64,000 bases of DNA from Silvibacterium bohemicum. GTDB taxonomy: Bacteria > Acidobacteriota > Terriglobia > Terriglobales > Acidobacteriaceae. Both the position numbers and the translations under genes were made by a program. Positions 1 through 8,307 of the stretch are shown here, in pieces (positions within the stretch are counted from its first letter, which is position 1; each line of letters opens with the position of its first letter). The notes under the pieces are model-generated. The model had not been told where the DNA came from, searched no databases, and saw nothing but the letters and a program-made list of their open reading frames with translations. Where the stretch lies: positions 942,621-1,006,620 of the forward strand of contig NZ_LBHJ01000003.1 of NCBI RefSeq assembly GCF_001006305.1, in the 5' to 3' direction.

Positions 1-1026
1 AAACGCCAGGCGGCTTTGCTTCTTAGCATCGATGATCCAGGAAAACGCAGCCAGGAACAGGAAGCACATGCCTCCGCTGAACAGAGTCCATGCGGGTGTC
101 CAGATGCGTTTCACGATCGGGCAGAGCCCGCTTAAATGAAGTAGCAGACCGCAGCCGATCAATGCGGCCGCTGAAAGCAAAAGCTTACGAAACGGAATGT
201 TCGGGGCGGAAGCGAGCAGCCATCGTCCCGCGGCCAATCCCAGAAGCATTGTGCCAAGCGTAGGGATAAAGCTCAGCGTGAGATACCCGCCATCATTGAA
301 GAGAAAAGGTGTAGGCCGCGGGAAGAGGTTGAGAAACCATAGGTCGAAGGCCTGCCCGAGATTGCTGTTTTTGTTCCAATGCGCCGCAAACCCCGTAAGT
401 AAGTGGTGATGCCACTCGGGCGGAACGCCGACCGCAGCATAAGGGAAGTTCAAGCCTGGAGCCGGATAGAGCGCCCATGCCAGCCAATACGCGAAGAGAA
501 CTGACCCGAATGCGGCCCACTGCCATCGCGGCGAGTAGAGGGTTAGCAGAAACGCGAAGGTATAGCCCAGACCGATCTGCGTCAGAGTGTCTTCAAAGGT
601 GAAGTCCGTCGACGGGCTATGAGTGGAGCGAAGAAAGATACCCAGCGCCACGAGTAGAAAACTGCGCCAGAGCGCATGCCCCACCATATGACGGATGCTC
701 TCGCCTTTGCGCCGGCGGCTCCGCACAGAGTAGGGCAGCGCGACGCCGACCAGAAACGTAAAGGACGGCTGGATCATGTCGTGAAGGCTCATGCCGGTCC
801 ACTCGACATGCGACTGGTTGTAGGCCAGGATGCGCCAAAACGAACTATTGGGATAGGCCTGCGCAATCTCCGAAAAACGAAGCACCTCGCCCATCATGAG
901 CAGCATCACGAAGCCCCGGTAGGCGTCCACGGCGATGTTGCGCTTTTGCGGCGAGCTTACCGCTGCGCCAGGCTCGTTTATTGTCGATCCCCGCATAGAT
1001 GGGGCTTGAGTAGCGGTGAGGGGCAT
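1..1026 (-). CDS. NagX/HGSNAT-like membrane acyltransferase (partial, 3' end off window)
   Basis: The first 342 codons are visible and the frame is still open at base 1, so the C-terminus is missing. The protein resembles bacterial relatives of heparan-alpha-glucosaminide N-acetyltransferase (DUF1624/DUF5009, the NagX group). It has a cytoplasmic N-terminus with the family-typical AVDAYRGFVMLLMMG at about residues 32-46, a DMIQPSFTFLVGVALPYS segment near 85-105, and several hydrophobic spans. The ATG at 1026 is chosen because GGAAGAGG lies about 8 bases upstream. NagX proteins are known from GlcNAc utilisation loci of proteobacteria and are thought to act in amino-sugar handling at the inner membrane; the exact activity is uncertain. 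It is divergent from the GH109 gene, and the shared 200-base gap has an AACGAAA motif and a strong promoter facing GH109. This supports membership in the amino-sugar regulon (inference). Confidence 0.75.
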   Translation of the reverse strand, partial: MPLTATQAPSMRGSTINEPGAAVSSPQKRNIAVDAYRGFVMLLMMGEVLRFSEIAQAYPNSSFWRILAYNQSHVEWTGMSLHDMIQPSFTFLVGVALPYSVRSRRRKGESIRHMVGHALWRSFLLVALGIFLRSTHSPSTDFTFEDTLTQIGLGYTFAFLLTLYSPRWQWAAFGSVLFAYWLAWALYPAPGLNFPYAAVGVPPEWHHHLLTGFAAHWNKNSNLGQAFDLWFLNLFPRPTPFLFNDGGYLTLSFIPTLGTMLLGLAAGRWLLASAPNIPFRKLLLSAAALIGCGLLLHLSGLCPIVKRIWTPAWTLFSGGMCFLFLAAFSWIIDAKKQSRLAF

Positions 1027-1078
1027 TTGGAAAACCTCTTCCGGGTTTCGGCCAGAATTTCGGCAGCCACCGTAAAGT

Positions 1079-1142
1079 AACGAAAGAGTAGCACGAAGAT
1101 GCTGCGTTTTCCTTCGTATGGCATTCAAATGTTTTGTATTCC
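1079..1142. promoter_or_regulatory. Candidate operator motifs between nagX-like and GH109 genes
   Basis: AACGAAAG occurs at 1079-1086; on the minus strand it reads CTTTCGTT, matching the motif found before the agaR-like gene and three other cluster genes. At 1127-1142 the string AAATGTTTTGTATTCC resembles ATGTTTTTGTATT in the promoters at 10684 and 15129. Their role as repressor sites is inferred from recurrence. Confidence 0.45.
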
Positions 1143-1154
1143 TTTGAAAAAATC

Positions 1155-1183
1155 TTGACACTGATAGGCCGCGCCCCTACGCT
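1155..1183 (+). promoter_or_regulatory. Sigma-70-type promoter for GH109
   Basis: A consensus TTGACA (1155-1160) is followed after exactly 17 bases by TACGCT (1178-1183). The GH109 start codon lies about 44 bases downstream of the -10 box. Confidence 0.6.
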
Positions 1184-1226
1184 AGGCGGAAACCGAGCAG
1201 GGAATTTGCAGATTTAGAGGTGAGGA

Positions 1227-2585
1227 ATGAGTCTCGAGGGAACGACCACTGGATCATGGACGCGGCGCAGATTTGTTCAGGCAGCAGCGGTAGGCGCCAT
1301 GAGCGCGGGTGTCTCGCAACTTGCACATGCCGAAGTCGTGAGCGAACATGACACGATGATCGACGTTCCGTTCCAAAAACGAGATCCTCGAATTGCGATG
1401 ATCGGCACCGGTGGGCGAGGCACCTCTCTGCTGGGAAACTTGCTTGCTGCTGACGGCCAGGTGGTGGCTGTGTGCGACATCGTGAAGAGTAAGGCGGAGA
1501 ATGCTTCCGCGATGGTGGTCGCATCCGGCCAGAAGAAGCCGAGACTTTACGCCGATGGACCCCATGATTTCGAAAACATGCTGGCGACCGACGATATCGA
1601 CCTGGTGATCGTCGCAACTCCGTGGAACTGGCACGCCGAACAGGCGATCTTTGCGATGAAACATGGCAAGGATGTAGCCATCGAGGTCCCCGGCGTGACA
1701 TCGATTGCAGATTGCTGGCAGATCGTTCGCACCTCGGAAGAGACGCGCAGGCATTGCATGATGCTGGAGAACTGCTGTTATGGCTACAACGAGACGCTCG
1801 TCCTTCGGATGGCAAATGCTGGCCTCTTCGGCGACCTGTTGTACGGAGAGGGAGCCTACCTGCACGACCTTCGCGCGATTCTCTTCTCGGATGAGGGAGA
1901 GGGATTGTGGCGGCGCGCGGAGCATACGCAGCGCGACGGCAACTTGTATCCATCGCATGGACTTGGCCCGGTAGCGAATTATATGGGCATCCAACGCGGA
2001 GATCGGTTTGACCGCATTGTTTCGATGAGCAGCCGGGAGCGATCACTCGACGCATATCGCAAAGAGCATCTCCAACCAAATGATCCGAGACTATCGGAGC
2101 GCTACGTGACCGGCGATATGAATACGTCGCTGATCAAAACCGCGAACGGTTTGACTATCACGGTGAAGCACACGGTTTCAACGCCGCATCCCTATGACCG
2201 AATCAACTTGATCGCCGGCACGAAGGGAATCTTTCAGGACTATCCGCCGCGCATCTACTTCGATAATCAAAACAAGGATGAAGCCTGGGGCTCGATCGAT
2301 GCATGGAAGCAGTATGCGCATCCTCTCTGGCAGCGCGAAGGGGAGATCGCAAAGAAGGTTGGCGGCCACGGAGGCATGGATTACATCATGCTCTATCGCT
2401 TGCTGCAGTGCGTGCGGGAAGGACTTCCACCCGACATGGATGTTTACGATGCCGCGGCGTGGTCTGCGGTGGCGCCTCTGAGTGTCGCTTCGGTAAGCCG
2501 CGGCAGCGAGCCGATGGAGTTTCCCGATTTCACGAGCGGCCGGTGGCAGCAGAGAAAAGTCTCCGCAATCGCTACGCAGGTTTGA
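1227..2585 (+). CDS. GH109 family alpha-N-acetylgalactosaminidase (Tat-exported Gfo/Idh/MocA fold)
   Basis: The 452-residue protein begins with a twin-arginine signal (WTRRRFVQAAAVGA, residues about 11-24, ending near LAHA), so it is probably exported folded with its cofactor. A Rossmann fold follows, with the NAD-binding IGTGGRG near residue 57. Around residue 236 it has GNLYPSHGLGPVANYM, which I recognise as typical of GH109 enzymes. GH109 members cleave terminal alpha-linked GalNAc by an NAD+-dependent oxidation-elimination mechanism. Related Gfo/Idh oxidoreductases are the main alternative, but the HGLGPV context favours GH109. The ATG at 1227 is preceded by AGAGG with 6-base spacing. Its position among AgaS, AgaR and NagB genes fits release of GalNAc for catabolism. 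Confidence 0.8.
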   Translation: MSLEGTTTGSWTRRRFVQAAAVGAMSAGVSQLAHAEVVSEHDTMIDVPFQKRDPRIAMIGTGGRGTSLLGNLLAADGQVVAVCDIVKSKAENASAMVVASGQKKPRLYADGPHDFENMLATDDIDLVIVATPWNWHAEQAIFAMKHGKDVAIEVPGVTSIADCWQIVRTSEETRRHCMMLENCCYGYNETLVLRMANAGLFGDLLYGEGAYLHDLRAILFSDEGEGLWRRAEHTQRDGNLYPSHGLGPVANYMGIQRGDRFDRIVSMSSRERSLDAYRKEHLQPNDPRLSERYVTGDMNTSLIKTANGLTITVKHTVSTPHPYDRINLIAGTKGIFQDYPPRIYFDNQNKDEAWGSIDAWKQYAHPLWQREGEIAKKVGGHGGMDYIMLYRLLQCVREGLPPDMDVYDAAAWSAVAPLSVASVSRGSEPMEFPDFTSGRWQQRKVSAIATQV

Positions 2586-2607
2586 GTGGGAGCGTGAGAG
2601 TCCCGCT

Positions 2608-3342
2608 TCAACGTCCGGAGACAGGTGTGCTGTGTGTTTTCTCGATAGGATCGGCGGCGGCGAGCTTCAACCTGCCGAACGCCTCGGGCGCATGGAAGGT
2701 CGGCTTGTGGGTCGCCTGCCACGCGATCAATTGATGATTCGCGCCCTGGCCGCGAAAAAAATTGATTCGTAGTTCGTTGCCCGGCGCTGCAGCTCGCGAA
2801 TCTACCGCGCGATAGGGAATGCGCATAAATCCGTACCAGATTTTTTTCGTGGTATCGATGCGAGCGGTCACCTGGAAGTTAGAATTCCATTTCCAGCCGT
2901 CTTCATGGTGAGGTGTATTGAGGTCGATATCGAGATCGACCCATTCGCCGCGAGGCGATAACTCGAATTCCTTATATTTCGAAATATCCTTGAAGTCCGA
3001 GCCTATAAAGACCTCCGCGACATCCCAATTCCAAAGTCCGTAGGTTTCGTTTACGGTGTCGGAATCAGGTTTCATATTCAAGTCCTGATAAGGGCAGATA
3101 AAAAGGAAGTAAAGGTTCTCGCTGGTCCACTGCGCCCGCACTTCCGATTCATAACCTGGCGCCGGCTTTCCAAAGTTGTCATTTGCCATGGTGACCGCAG
3201 GCGCGCCGCGCCAAAACGCTGAGTTTGGATCGGTATCGGGCTGGGATTCGTGATCCGCAAATCGCGCGATCGCTTGATTCGAGACTTCTGCGGTGACGCT
3301 ATTCGCAATCATCATGCATGCCAGCAGTAGAAAGGTCTTCAT
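2608..3342 (-). CDS. Secreted CBM9-like (DOMON-type) carbohydrate-binding protein
   Basis: The predicted protein of 244 residues has a clear signal peptide (MKTFLLLACMMIANSVTA) followed by a single beta-rich domain of the family 9 carbohydrate-binding-like type. Visible family features are the DPNSAFWRGAP opening, WTSENLYFLFICPY, the WDVAEVFIG strand near residue 118 and the YKEFELSPRGEWVDLDID run. Such proteins bind sugars or sugar derivatives outside the cytoplasm. I start it at the ATG at 3342 because GAGGA lies 5 bases upstream and the signal peptide then begins directly; an ATG at 3354 is also in frame. It converges with the GH109 gene (22-base gap) and lies downstream of the DUF4832 gene on the same strand, so the two may be co-transcribed. 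No catalytic motif is seen. Confidence 0.7.
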   Translation of the reverse strand: MKTFLLLACMMIANSVTAEVSNQAIARFADHESQPDTDPNSAFWRGAPAVTMANDNFGKPAPGYESEVRAQWTSENLYFLFICPYQDLNMKPDSDTVNETYGLWNWDVAEVFIGSDFKDISKYKEFELSPRGEWVDLDIDLNTPHHEDGWKWNSNFQVTARIDTTKKIWYGFMRIPYRAVDSRAAAPGNELRINFFRGQGANHQLIAWQATHKPTFHAPEAFGRLKLAAADPIEKTHSTPVSGR

Positions 3343-3464
3343 CGCATTCCTCATCAAGGGCTATCGGAGAATCGATCACGATTGCAAGATATCTCAGGCG
3401 TGTCGCCACACTCCAGAATATATTTAGTCCCCCCACACATTCGTGCACGAACGAAACCGCATAT

Positions 3465-4916
3465 TCACGGACCTTGATTCACGCGGATCATGCCCAGCGG
3501 ATACCAGCCGTCTTCGCCACGTCCCTCGATTGCGAGCCTCACTGCAGGCTGCAGCGTGGTGGGGTCCAGAATTCCGACGCTCAATTGATAGTCTCCAGCC
3601 GAAAGATCCCCGGGTGCAAAGACCGGATCTTCGAAGACAGCGTCGCCGGGAAGCCACTTGCGAAGGTCCGCGTCTGTTCGTATCACTGTGAAGTGATCCG
3701 GTGAACTCAGGCGAAATGCAAGCACGAAGGGCCTGTAAATAGGAGCTACGCCTTCGTTGACCCACCATGTCTTCAAATGAAGCGCCTCACCCGCGCGGAT
3801 CTGATCCTGCCACTCGGCGCGTCTCAGTGCAAAGCGATAACCCATCTTCCGCTGGAAGTCGTCGAACTCCGTCTTCCATGTTTTCGGAATTGCGCTTGAT
3901 TTCACGTTGACCGTGCTCACGTGCCATCGCAGAGCCTCGCCGAGGATATATCGCACGCCCCAACCCGCGCGAAACCACGACTCCGGCACGCCGCATGTTT
4001 CAAGAGAAACCGGTGCTGTCCTCCACACATCTTGAATGCCTGTCTCGGCAATCTCTTCGGGATACTGATCCAGCATCTCCGACTCGGGCTTCTTCATATC
4101 GCCCAGGCAATCGAGACGCCAGCCTGCACCGTGTGACGTGCCATAGACCAGGGCATCTGGCTGGTCGAAGTTCATAAGCAACGGCGTCTTGCGAAATGCC
4201 TTCAAGTACACATCGATGAGTTTTTTCTGGACAGGAAACTCGGGCATATAGTCGCTCCATCCTTCGCCCCAATATCCCACGGTCGAGATGTCAACGCTAT
4301 CCAGGTCTGGATGCCCGTCGTAGCGCCTTCCCGCTTCGGTCACCAGAGCGCTCCAATATTTGAAGTACAGAGGATCACTGAAGTCCGGCTGCCAGATGTT
4401 CGCATCCTTCGCAGAGGCCGAGTTGGCGTGTCTTGCGCCCGATTCGCGATACCACTTGGGAAGTGGGTGGTCGGGATCGTACGGCATCAGGCGAATCGCG
4501 AGCCGCTGTCCATGACGTCGGGCTTCCGCCAGCGCAAGGTCGATGATCTCCCAGCGAATTTTCCCTTGCTCCGGCTCAAGGGTCGCCCAGTGCCACCGGC
4601 AGTAAGCGACAGACGATTGCGGGAAATCGACACTCTCAGCAGGGGATCGGAGTTTGTCGACCGGCCCTTCCTCTGACCATTTGACTCCGGAATTCAATGC
4701 GTCGCCGTTGTATCGCTGGAAGGTCTGAATCCCCATGCCGGGGTTCACGAGAATCTCCTGTGTCTCCACAGGCCGGACCACCGTTGTCGCCTCTTGCGCC
4801 CAGCAGGCGCCCCCGAAGGCGAAAGAGCAGAAAACAAGCGCACCCAGGAGGATCCCCGCAATCCTTCTGCTCGATTGCCCCACCAAGCTGAAAACGCTCA
4901 TGTCTAGGTTATGCAA
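3465..4916 (-). CDS. Secreted DUF4832 protein, glycoside-hydrolase-like TIM barrel
   Basis: The protein (about 483 residues) has a signal peptide with an RR-containing N-region and hydrophobic core GILLGALVFCSFAFGG. It continues with NPGMGIQTFQRYNGD and WHWATLEPEQGKIRWE, the barrel opening typical of DUF4874/DUF4832 and GH42/GH5-like proteins. YWGEGWSD (near residue 220) could hold a catalytic glutamate, by analogy only. The C-terminal 130 residues look like the DUF4832 beta-sandwich. A TTG at 4916 has AGGAG 5 bases upstream, whereas the ATG at 4901 is about 20 bases from that site, so TTG is preferred. Substrate is unknown. It is divergent from the PfkB kinase and sits inside the amino-sugar island, which suggests a glycan-processing role (inference). 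Confidence 0.65.
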   Translation of the reverse strand: MHNLDMSVFSLVGQSSRRIAGILLGALVFCSFAFGGACWAQEATTVVRPVETQEILVNPGMGIQTFQRYNGDALNSGVKWSEEGPVDKLRSPAESVDFPQSSVAYCRWHWATLEPEQGKIRWEIIDLALAEARRHGQRLAIRLMPYDPDHPLPKWYRESGARHANSASAKDANIWQPDFSDPLYFKYWSALVTEAGRRYDGHPDLDSVDISTVGYWGEGWSDYMPEFPVQKKLIDVYLKAFRKTPLLMNFDQPDALVYGTSHGAGWRLDCLGDMKKPESEMLDQYPEEIAETGIQDVWRTAPVSLETCGVPESWFRAGWGVRYILGEALRWHVSTVNVKSSAIPKTWKTEFDDFQRKMGYRFALRRAEWQDQIRAGEALHLKTWWVNEGVAPIYRPFVLAFRLSSPDHFTVIRTDADLRKWLPGDAVFEDPVFAPGDLSAGDYQLSVGILDPTTLQPAVRLAIEGRGEDGWYPLGMIRVNQGP

Positions 4917-5236
4917 ATTTTCTCCTGCGACGGCGGAAGGCCATGCGCCGCAAATGGCGAAATGATACAACACAAATCGGAAGGCCGCGGTTCGTGAGAT
5001 TACGGTTTACATCGTTGGTGGTAATGAAAGATAATTATCCGAAACATGGCTGCATAAGGCATAATTTCAAAGCTGGTACCTATTTGGATTTTCCAAGGCA
5101 GTGGCGGGTTTCCTGAAAAGAGCCGCAGGATGATTGTTTTGAGGCTTCAACCTGATCACATCGGCACCGGTATTTTGTAGCTTTTCAAGATGATGAACAA
5201 TCAAAGGCGAAAGGCGAGTTTTGCCGCAGGGGGAAT
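4917..5236. other. 320-base divergent intergenic region
   Basis: This gap separates the minus-strand DUF4832 gene from the plus-strand PfkB kinase. It is less GC-rich than its flanks. Around 5020-5045 there is GTAATGAAAG followed by ATAATTATCCGAAAC, a degenerate relative of the AACGAAA motif. No convincing promoter hexamers or small gene were found. Confidence 0.3.
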
Positions 5237-6250
5237 ATGGTTTCGTTTGACATAACAATCGCCGGCGAACTCAACCTCGATCTCGTTCTCTATGGGCTTC
5301 CGGAGAACATCCCTGTCGAGCGGGAGTTGCTCGCGTCGGGGTTTGAAGTCACCCTGGGCAGCTCGTCCGCCATCCTGGCCCATAATCTCGCGACGCTGGG
5401 GATCTCGACAGGTTTTATCACTCGCGTAGGTCAGGACGAGTTCGGTCAACTGGCCCTGCACCGGCTTGCCGAGAGCGGTGTGGATCTATCGAAAGTTACG
5501 GTAGCGCAGGATGCGACCAAGACCGGTGTAACCATCCTGCTTCACCATGGGGACCGGCGCCGCATTCTCACTTATCCCGGCACCATGTTTGAGATGTCGC
5601 GGGCTGACCTGGACGTCGACTATCTCGCTTCTGCCCGGCATTTCCATCTTTCTTCGCTTTTCCTGCATCGGGCTCTTCAGGCCGATCTGCCCGCACTCTT
5701 CCGCGAGCTGAAGTCGAGGGGTCTGACTCTATCGCTTGATACCAATGACGATCCCGAAGATAAATGGAACGGCGTGCTTCCCCAGCTACTGCCGCTCATC
5801 GATATTCTGCTGCCGAACAAAGATGAGCTTTGCCGCATCGCGCGTCGCACCAACGTAGATGAAGCGCTGGCTGAACTCTCATCGATTGTGCCGACCATTG
5901 TGGTTAAGTGCGGCAGCGAGGGAGCACTCATTCAGAGCGGCAAGAGCCGCGTGCAAATTCCCGGTATTACGGTTTCGCCGGTCGACACGATCGGAGCCGG
6001 CGACAGCTTTAACGCGGGCTTCCTGGCTGCGTGGCTCTCGGGGCATAGTTTGGAAGAGAGCGCGCGCGCGGCCAATATATCGGGAGCACTCTCGACGCAG
6101 CGATCGGGCGGCACAGAAGCTTTTCGTCTGCGCGAGGAACGCGAAGAGTTTCTTCGGCGGCATCATTTTCCGGCCATTCACAGTAGAGCTCTCCGAACGG
6201 ATGCCGGCCTTGCAGAGACCACCGAGAACCAGGGGTCAAGCTCAAGGTGA
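5237..6250 (+). CDS. PfkB-family sugar kinase
   Basis: The 337-residue protein is a cytoplasmic ribokinase-fold kinase. It has the N-terminal ITIAGELNLDLVLYGLP, the substrate-side GSSSAILAHNLATLG (residues about 37-51), VGQDEFGQLA, and the C-terminal PfkB signature DTIGAGDSFNAGFLAAWL (about 249-266) with the catalytic Asp in GAGD. PfkB enzymes phosphorylate sugars or sugar phosphates; in this context a tagatose-6-phosphate kinase after AgaS, or a free amino-sugar kinase, are both possible. The sequence does not decide. The ATG at 5237 follows AGGGGG closely. Its stop overlaps the next start by four bases (GTGA), so translation of the two is probably coupled. This is the first gene of a kinase-glycosidase-agaS run. 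Confidence 0.75.
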   Translation: MVSFDITIAGELNLDLVLYGLPENIPVERELLASGFEVTLGSSSAILAHNLATLGISTGFITRVGQDEFGQLALHRLAESGVDLSKVTVAQDATKTGVTILLHHGDRRRILTYPGTMFEMSRADLDVDYLASARHFHLSSLFLHRALQADLPALFRELKSRGLTLSLDTNDDPEDKWNGVLPQLLPLIDILLPNKDELCRIARRTNVDEALAELSSIVPTIVVKCGSEGALIQSGKSRVQIPGITVSPVDTIGAGDSFNAGFLAAWLSGHSLEESARAANISGALSTQRSGGTEAFRLREEREEFLRRHHFPAIHSRALRTDAGLAETTENQGSSSR

Positions 6251-8232
6251 GGAATATCGTGCGCAAGGTCGAATGGCGATTCCTTTCCGTGGCCGCTGCT
6301 CTTTTGTCCTTTGCAATGCCTGCTCACAGTCAGGGCGCGGCGTCACGGCAGATGGCGCAAATTTCGATCGCGGACAAGACGATGGCCGTGCATCTCGACG
6401 CATCTCCCGGTCAGCCTGAAATTCAGATACAGGATCTTATCGCTCCGCACGCAATCGCTATCGCTGAGCTTTTCACCATCACTCTTCGTGACGGCTCCAT
6501 CTTGCATCCGTCGACGCTGCGGTGGATTCATCCATTTGCAGTGGAGGCTTTGTCGACAGCGCCGGCTCATCCGGGAGACAAGCAGGTATGTGCAGATCTG
6601 CGCGATCCGCACACGGCGGCAAATTTTCACTGGTGCCTGCTGGTACACCGCGACGGCGCCTATCTGCGAGAGCGGTTACGCATTCAGGCGACCGACCGCG
6701 ATCTCGGAATCTCCGAGGTCAGGCTGCTCGACTTTCAAGACCCGCAGGCTCGCGTGGAGGGAACTGTAAAGGGCTCCCCGGTCGTCGATGCGCAAATGTT
6801 CTTCGGCTTCGAGCACCCTCTCTCATGGAGCAAGGTGGATGCCGGCCATGTCCAGGCGGGCATATCCCGGGTGCTTCCTTTGCAGAAGAATCAATCGGTC
6901 ACATACTCTGCGGTCATCGGCACCGCTCAACCAGGCCAGATGCGCCGCACATTTCTCGCTTATCTTGAGGCCGAGCGCCCGCGTCCGTACGAACCGTTCC
7001 TGCATTACAACTCCTGGTACGACATTGGCTACGAAAACCGCTACGACGAAGCAGCGGTTCTTGATCGCATTCACGCATTCGGGACCGAACTTGTCGAGAA
7101 GCGGCATGTGAAGATCGATTCGTTTCTCTTCGATGACGGCTGGGATAATCCGAAATCCTTCTGGGGCTTCAACCCAGGTTTCCCCGATGGCTTCAGCTCC
7201 GCCGATAAAGCCGCAGCCAATATCCATGCGGGTATTGGCGTATGGCTTTCTCCATGGGGAGGTTATGCCGAACAGAAACGGGAGCGTATTCAATTCGGAC
7301 ACGAGCACGGCTACGAGATTGTTCACGACGGCTTTGCGCTCTCCGGCCCCAAGTATTTCGAGGGCTTCTCGAAGATTTGTTCTGAGATGATCTCTCGCTA
7401 CCACGTGAACCAGTTCAAGTTCGACGGCACAGGCAACGCGGATCGCGTCTTTCCCGGCTCTGCCTTCGACAGCGACTTTGACGCGGCTATCCATCTCATC
7501 CACCAGATTCGAGAACAAAAGCCGGGCATCTTCATTAACCTCACGACGGGCACGCATCCGTCTCCGTTCTGGATTTTTTATGCTGACTCGATCTGGCGTT
7601 CAGGCGAAGACCATGACTTTGCCGGTGTCGGAACACCACGGCAGCGCTGGATCACTTACCGCGATGAGCAGACATATAAGAACATCGTTCGCGGCGGTCC
7701 GCTCTTTCCGCTGAATTCGCTCATGCTGCATGGCATCATCTACGCCAAGCAGGCGAAGGATCTCGGCAGCGATCCCGGGCATGACTTTGCCGATGAGGTC
7801 CATTCGTATTTCGGCAGCGGTACCCAACTGCAGGAGATGTACATCACTCCGTCTCTGTTGACCTCGGCCGATTGGAACGTCCTCGCAGACGCGGCTCGAT
7901 GGTCGCGCGAGAAGGCATCCATCCTGAAGGACACTCATTGGATCGGCGGAGATCCGGGCCAGCTGCAGGTTTATGGTTGGGCCGCATGGTCGCCCAATGG
8001 CTGGATCATTACTCTGCGGAATCCGTCGAACACTGCGCAGCATTATCAACTGAATTTGAGGACCGCGCTCGAGCTGCCCACAGATGCGCCGACATCGTTC
8101 AAAGTCGAACAGCCTTTCGAGTCATCTCAAAATCCTGCCCTCGATTGGCAAGCAGACCGCGTGGTATCAGTCCATCTGAAGCCCTTTGAAGTACGCACGT
8201 TCGAATCAGGCGCATCCGTAATGCATCGATAA
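6247..8232 (+). CDS. Secreted clan GH-D (alpha-galactosidase-like) glycosidase homologue
   Basis: The 661-residue protein starts at GTG 6247, overlapping the kinase stop, and has a signal peptide ending near PAHSQG. An N-terminal beta-sandwich (to about 240) precedes a TIM barrel with HYNSWYDIGYENR, FLFDDGWDNP and FKFDGTGN. By analogy with GH27/GH36, D393 in FKFDGTGN is the likely nucleophile and D455 in IWRSGED the likely acid/base. Homologues in databases are often labelled 'enterotoxin', which is uninformative. With GH109 and AgaS nearby, an alpha-galactoside or alpha-GalNAc substrate is plausible. I am confident of the clan, not of the exact family or substrate. Confidence 0.7.
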   Translation: MRNIVRKVEWRFLSVAAALLSFAMPAHSQGAASRQMAQISIADKTMAVHLDASPGQPEIQIQDLIAPHAIAIAELFTITLRDGSILHPSTLRWIHPFAVEALSTAPAHPGDKQVCADLRDPHTAANFHWCLLVHRDGAYLRERLRIQATDRDLGISEVRLLDFQDPQARVEGTVKGSPVVDAQMFFGFEHPLSWSKVDAGHVQAGISRVLPLQKNQSVTYSAVIGTAQPGQMRRTFLAYLEAERPRPYEPFLHYNSWYDIGYENRYDEAAVLDRIHAFGTELVEKRHVKIDSFLFDDGWDNPKSFWGFNPGFPDGFSSADKAAANIHAGIGVWLSPWGGYAEQKRERIQFGHEHGYEIVHDGFALSGPKYFEGFSKICSEMISRYHVNQFKFDGTGNADRVFPGSAFDSDFDAAIHLIHQIREQKPGIFINLTTGTHPSPFWIFYADSIWRSGEDHDFAGVGTPRQRWITYRDEQTYKNIVRGGPLFPLNSLMLHGIIYAKQAKDLGSDPGHDFADEVHSYFGSGTQLQEMYITPSLLTSADWNVLADAARWSREKASILKDTHWIGGDPGQLQVYGWAAWSPNGWIITLRNPSNTAQHYQLNLRTALELPTDAPTSFKVEQPFESSQNPALDWQADRVVSVHLKPFEVRTFESGASVMHR

Positions 8233-8307
8233 GCATTTTACTTAGAGATACAGAATTAGCAGCGAACCGGCCCATTGCGGCTTCAAGACACTAGGAGTTT
8301 AGACAGA

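Noticed and set aside
1177..2079. Long minus-strand open frame opposite the GH109 gene
   Set aside because: It lies antisense to a gene with clear family motifs and its translation is Arg/Ser-rich without any domain; it is a GC-bias shadow.
6247..8232. Label 'enterotoxin' for the clan GH-D protein
   Set aside because: That legacy database name has no support in the sequence; the barrel motifs indicate a glycosidase-like protein.
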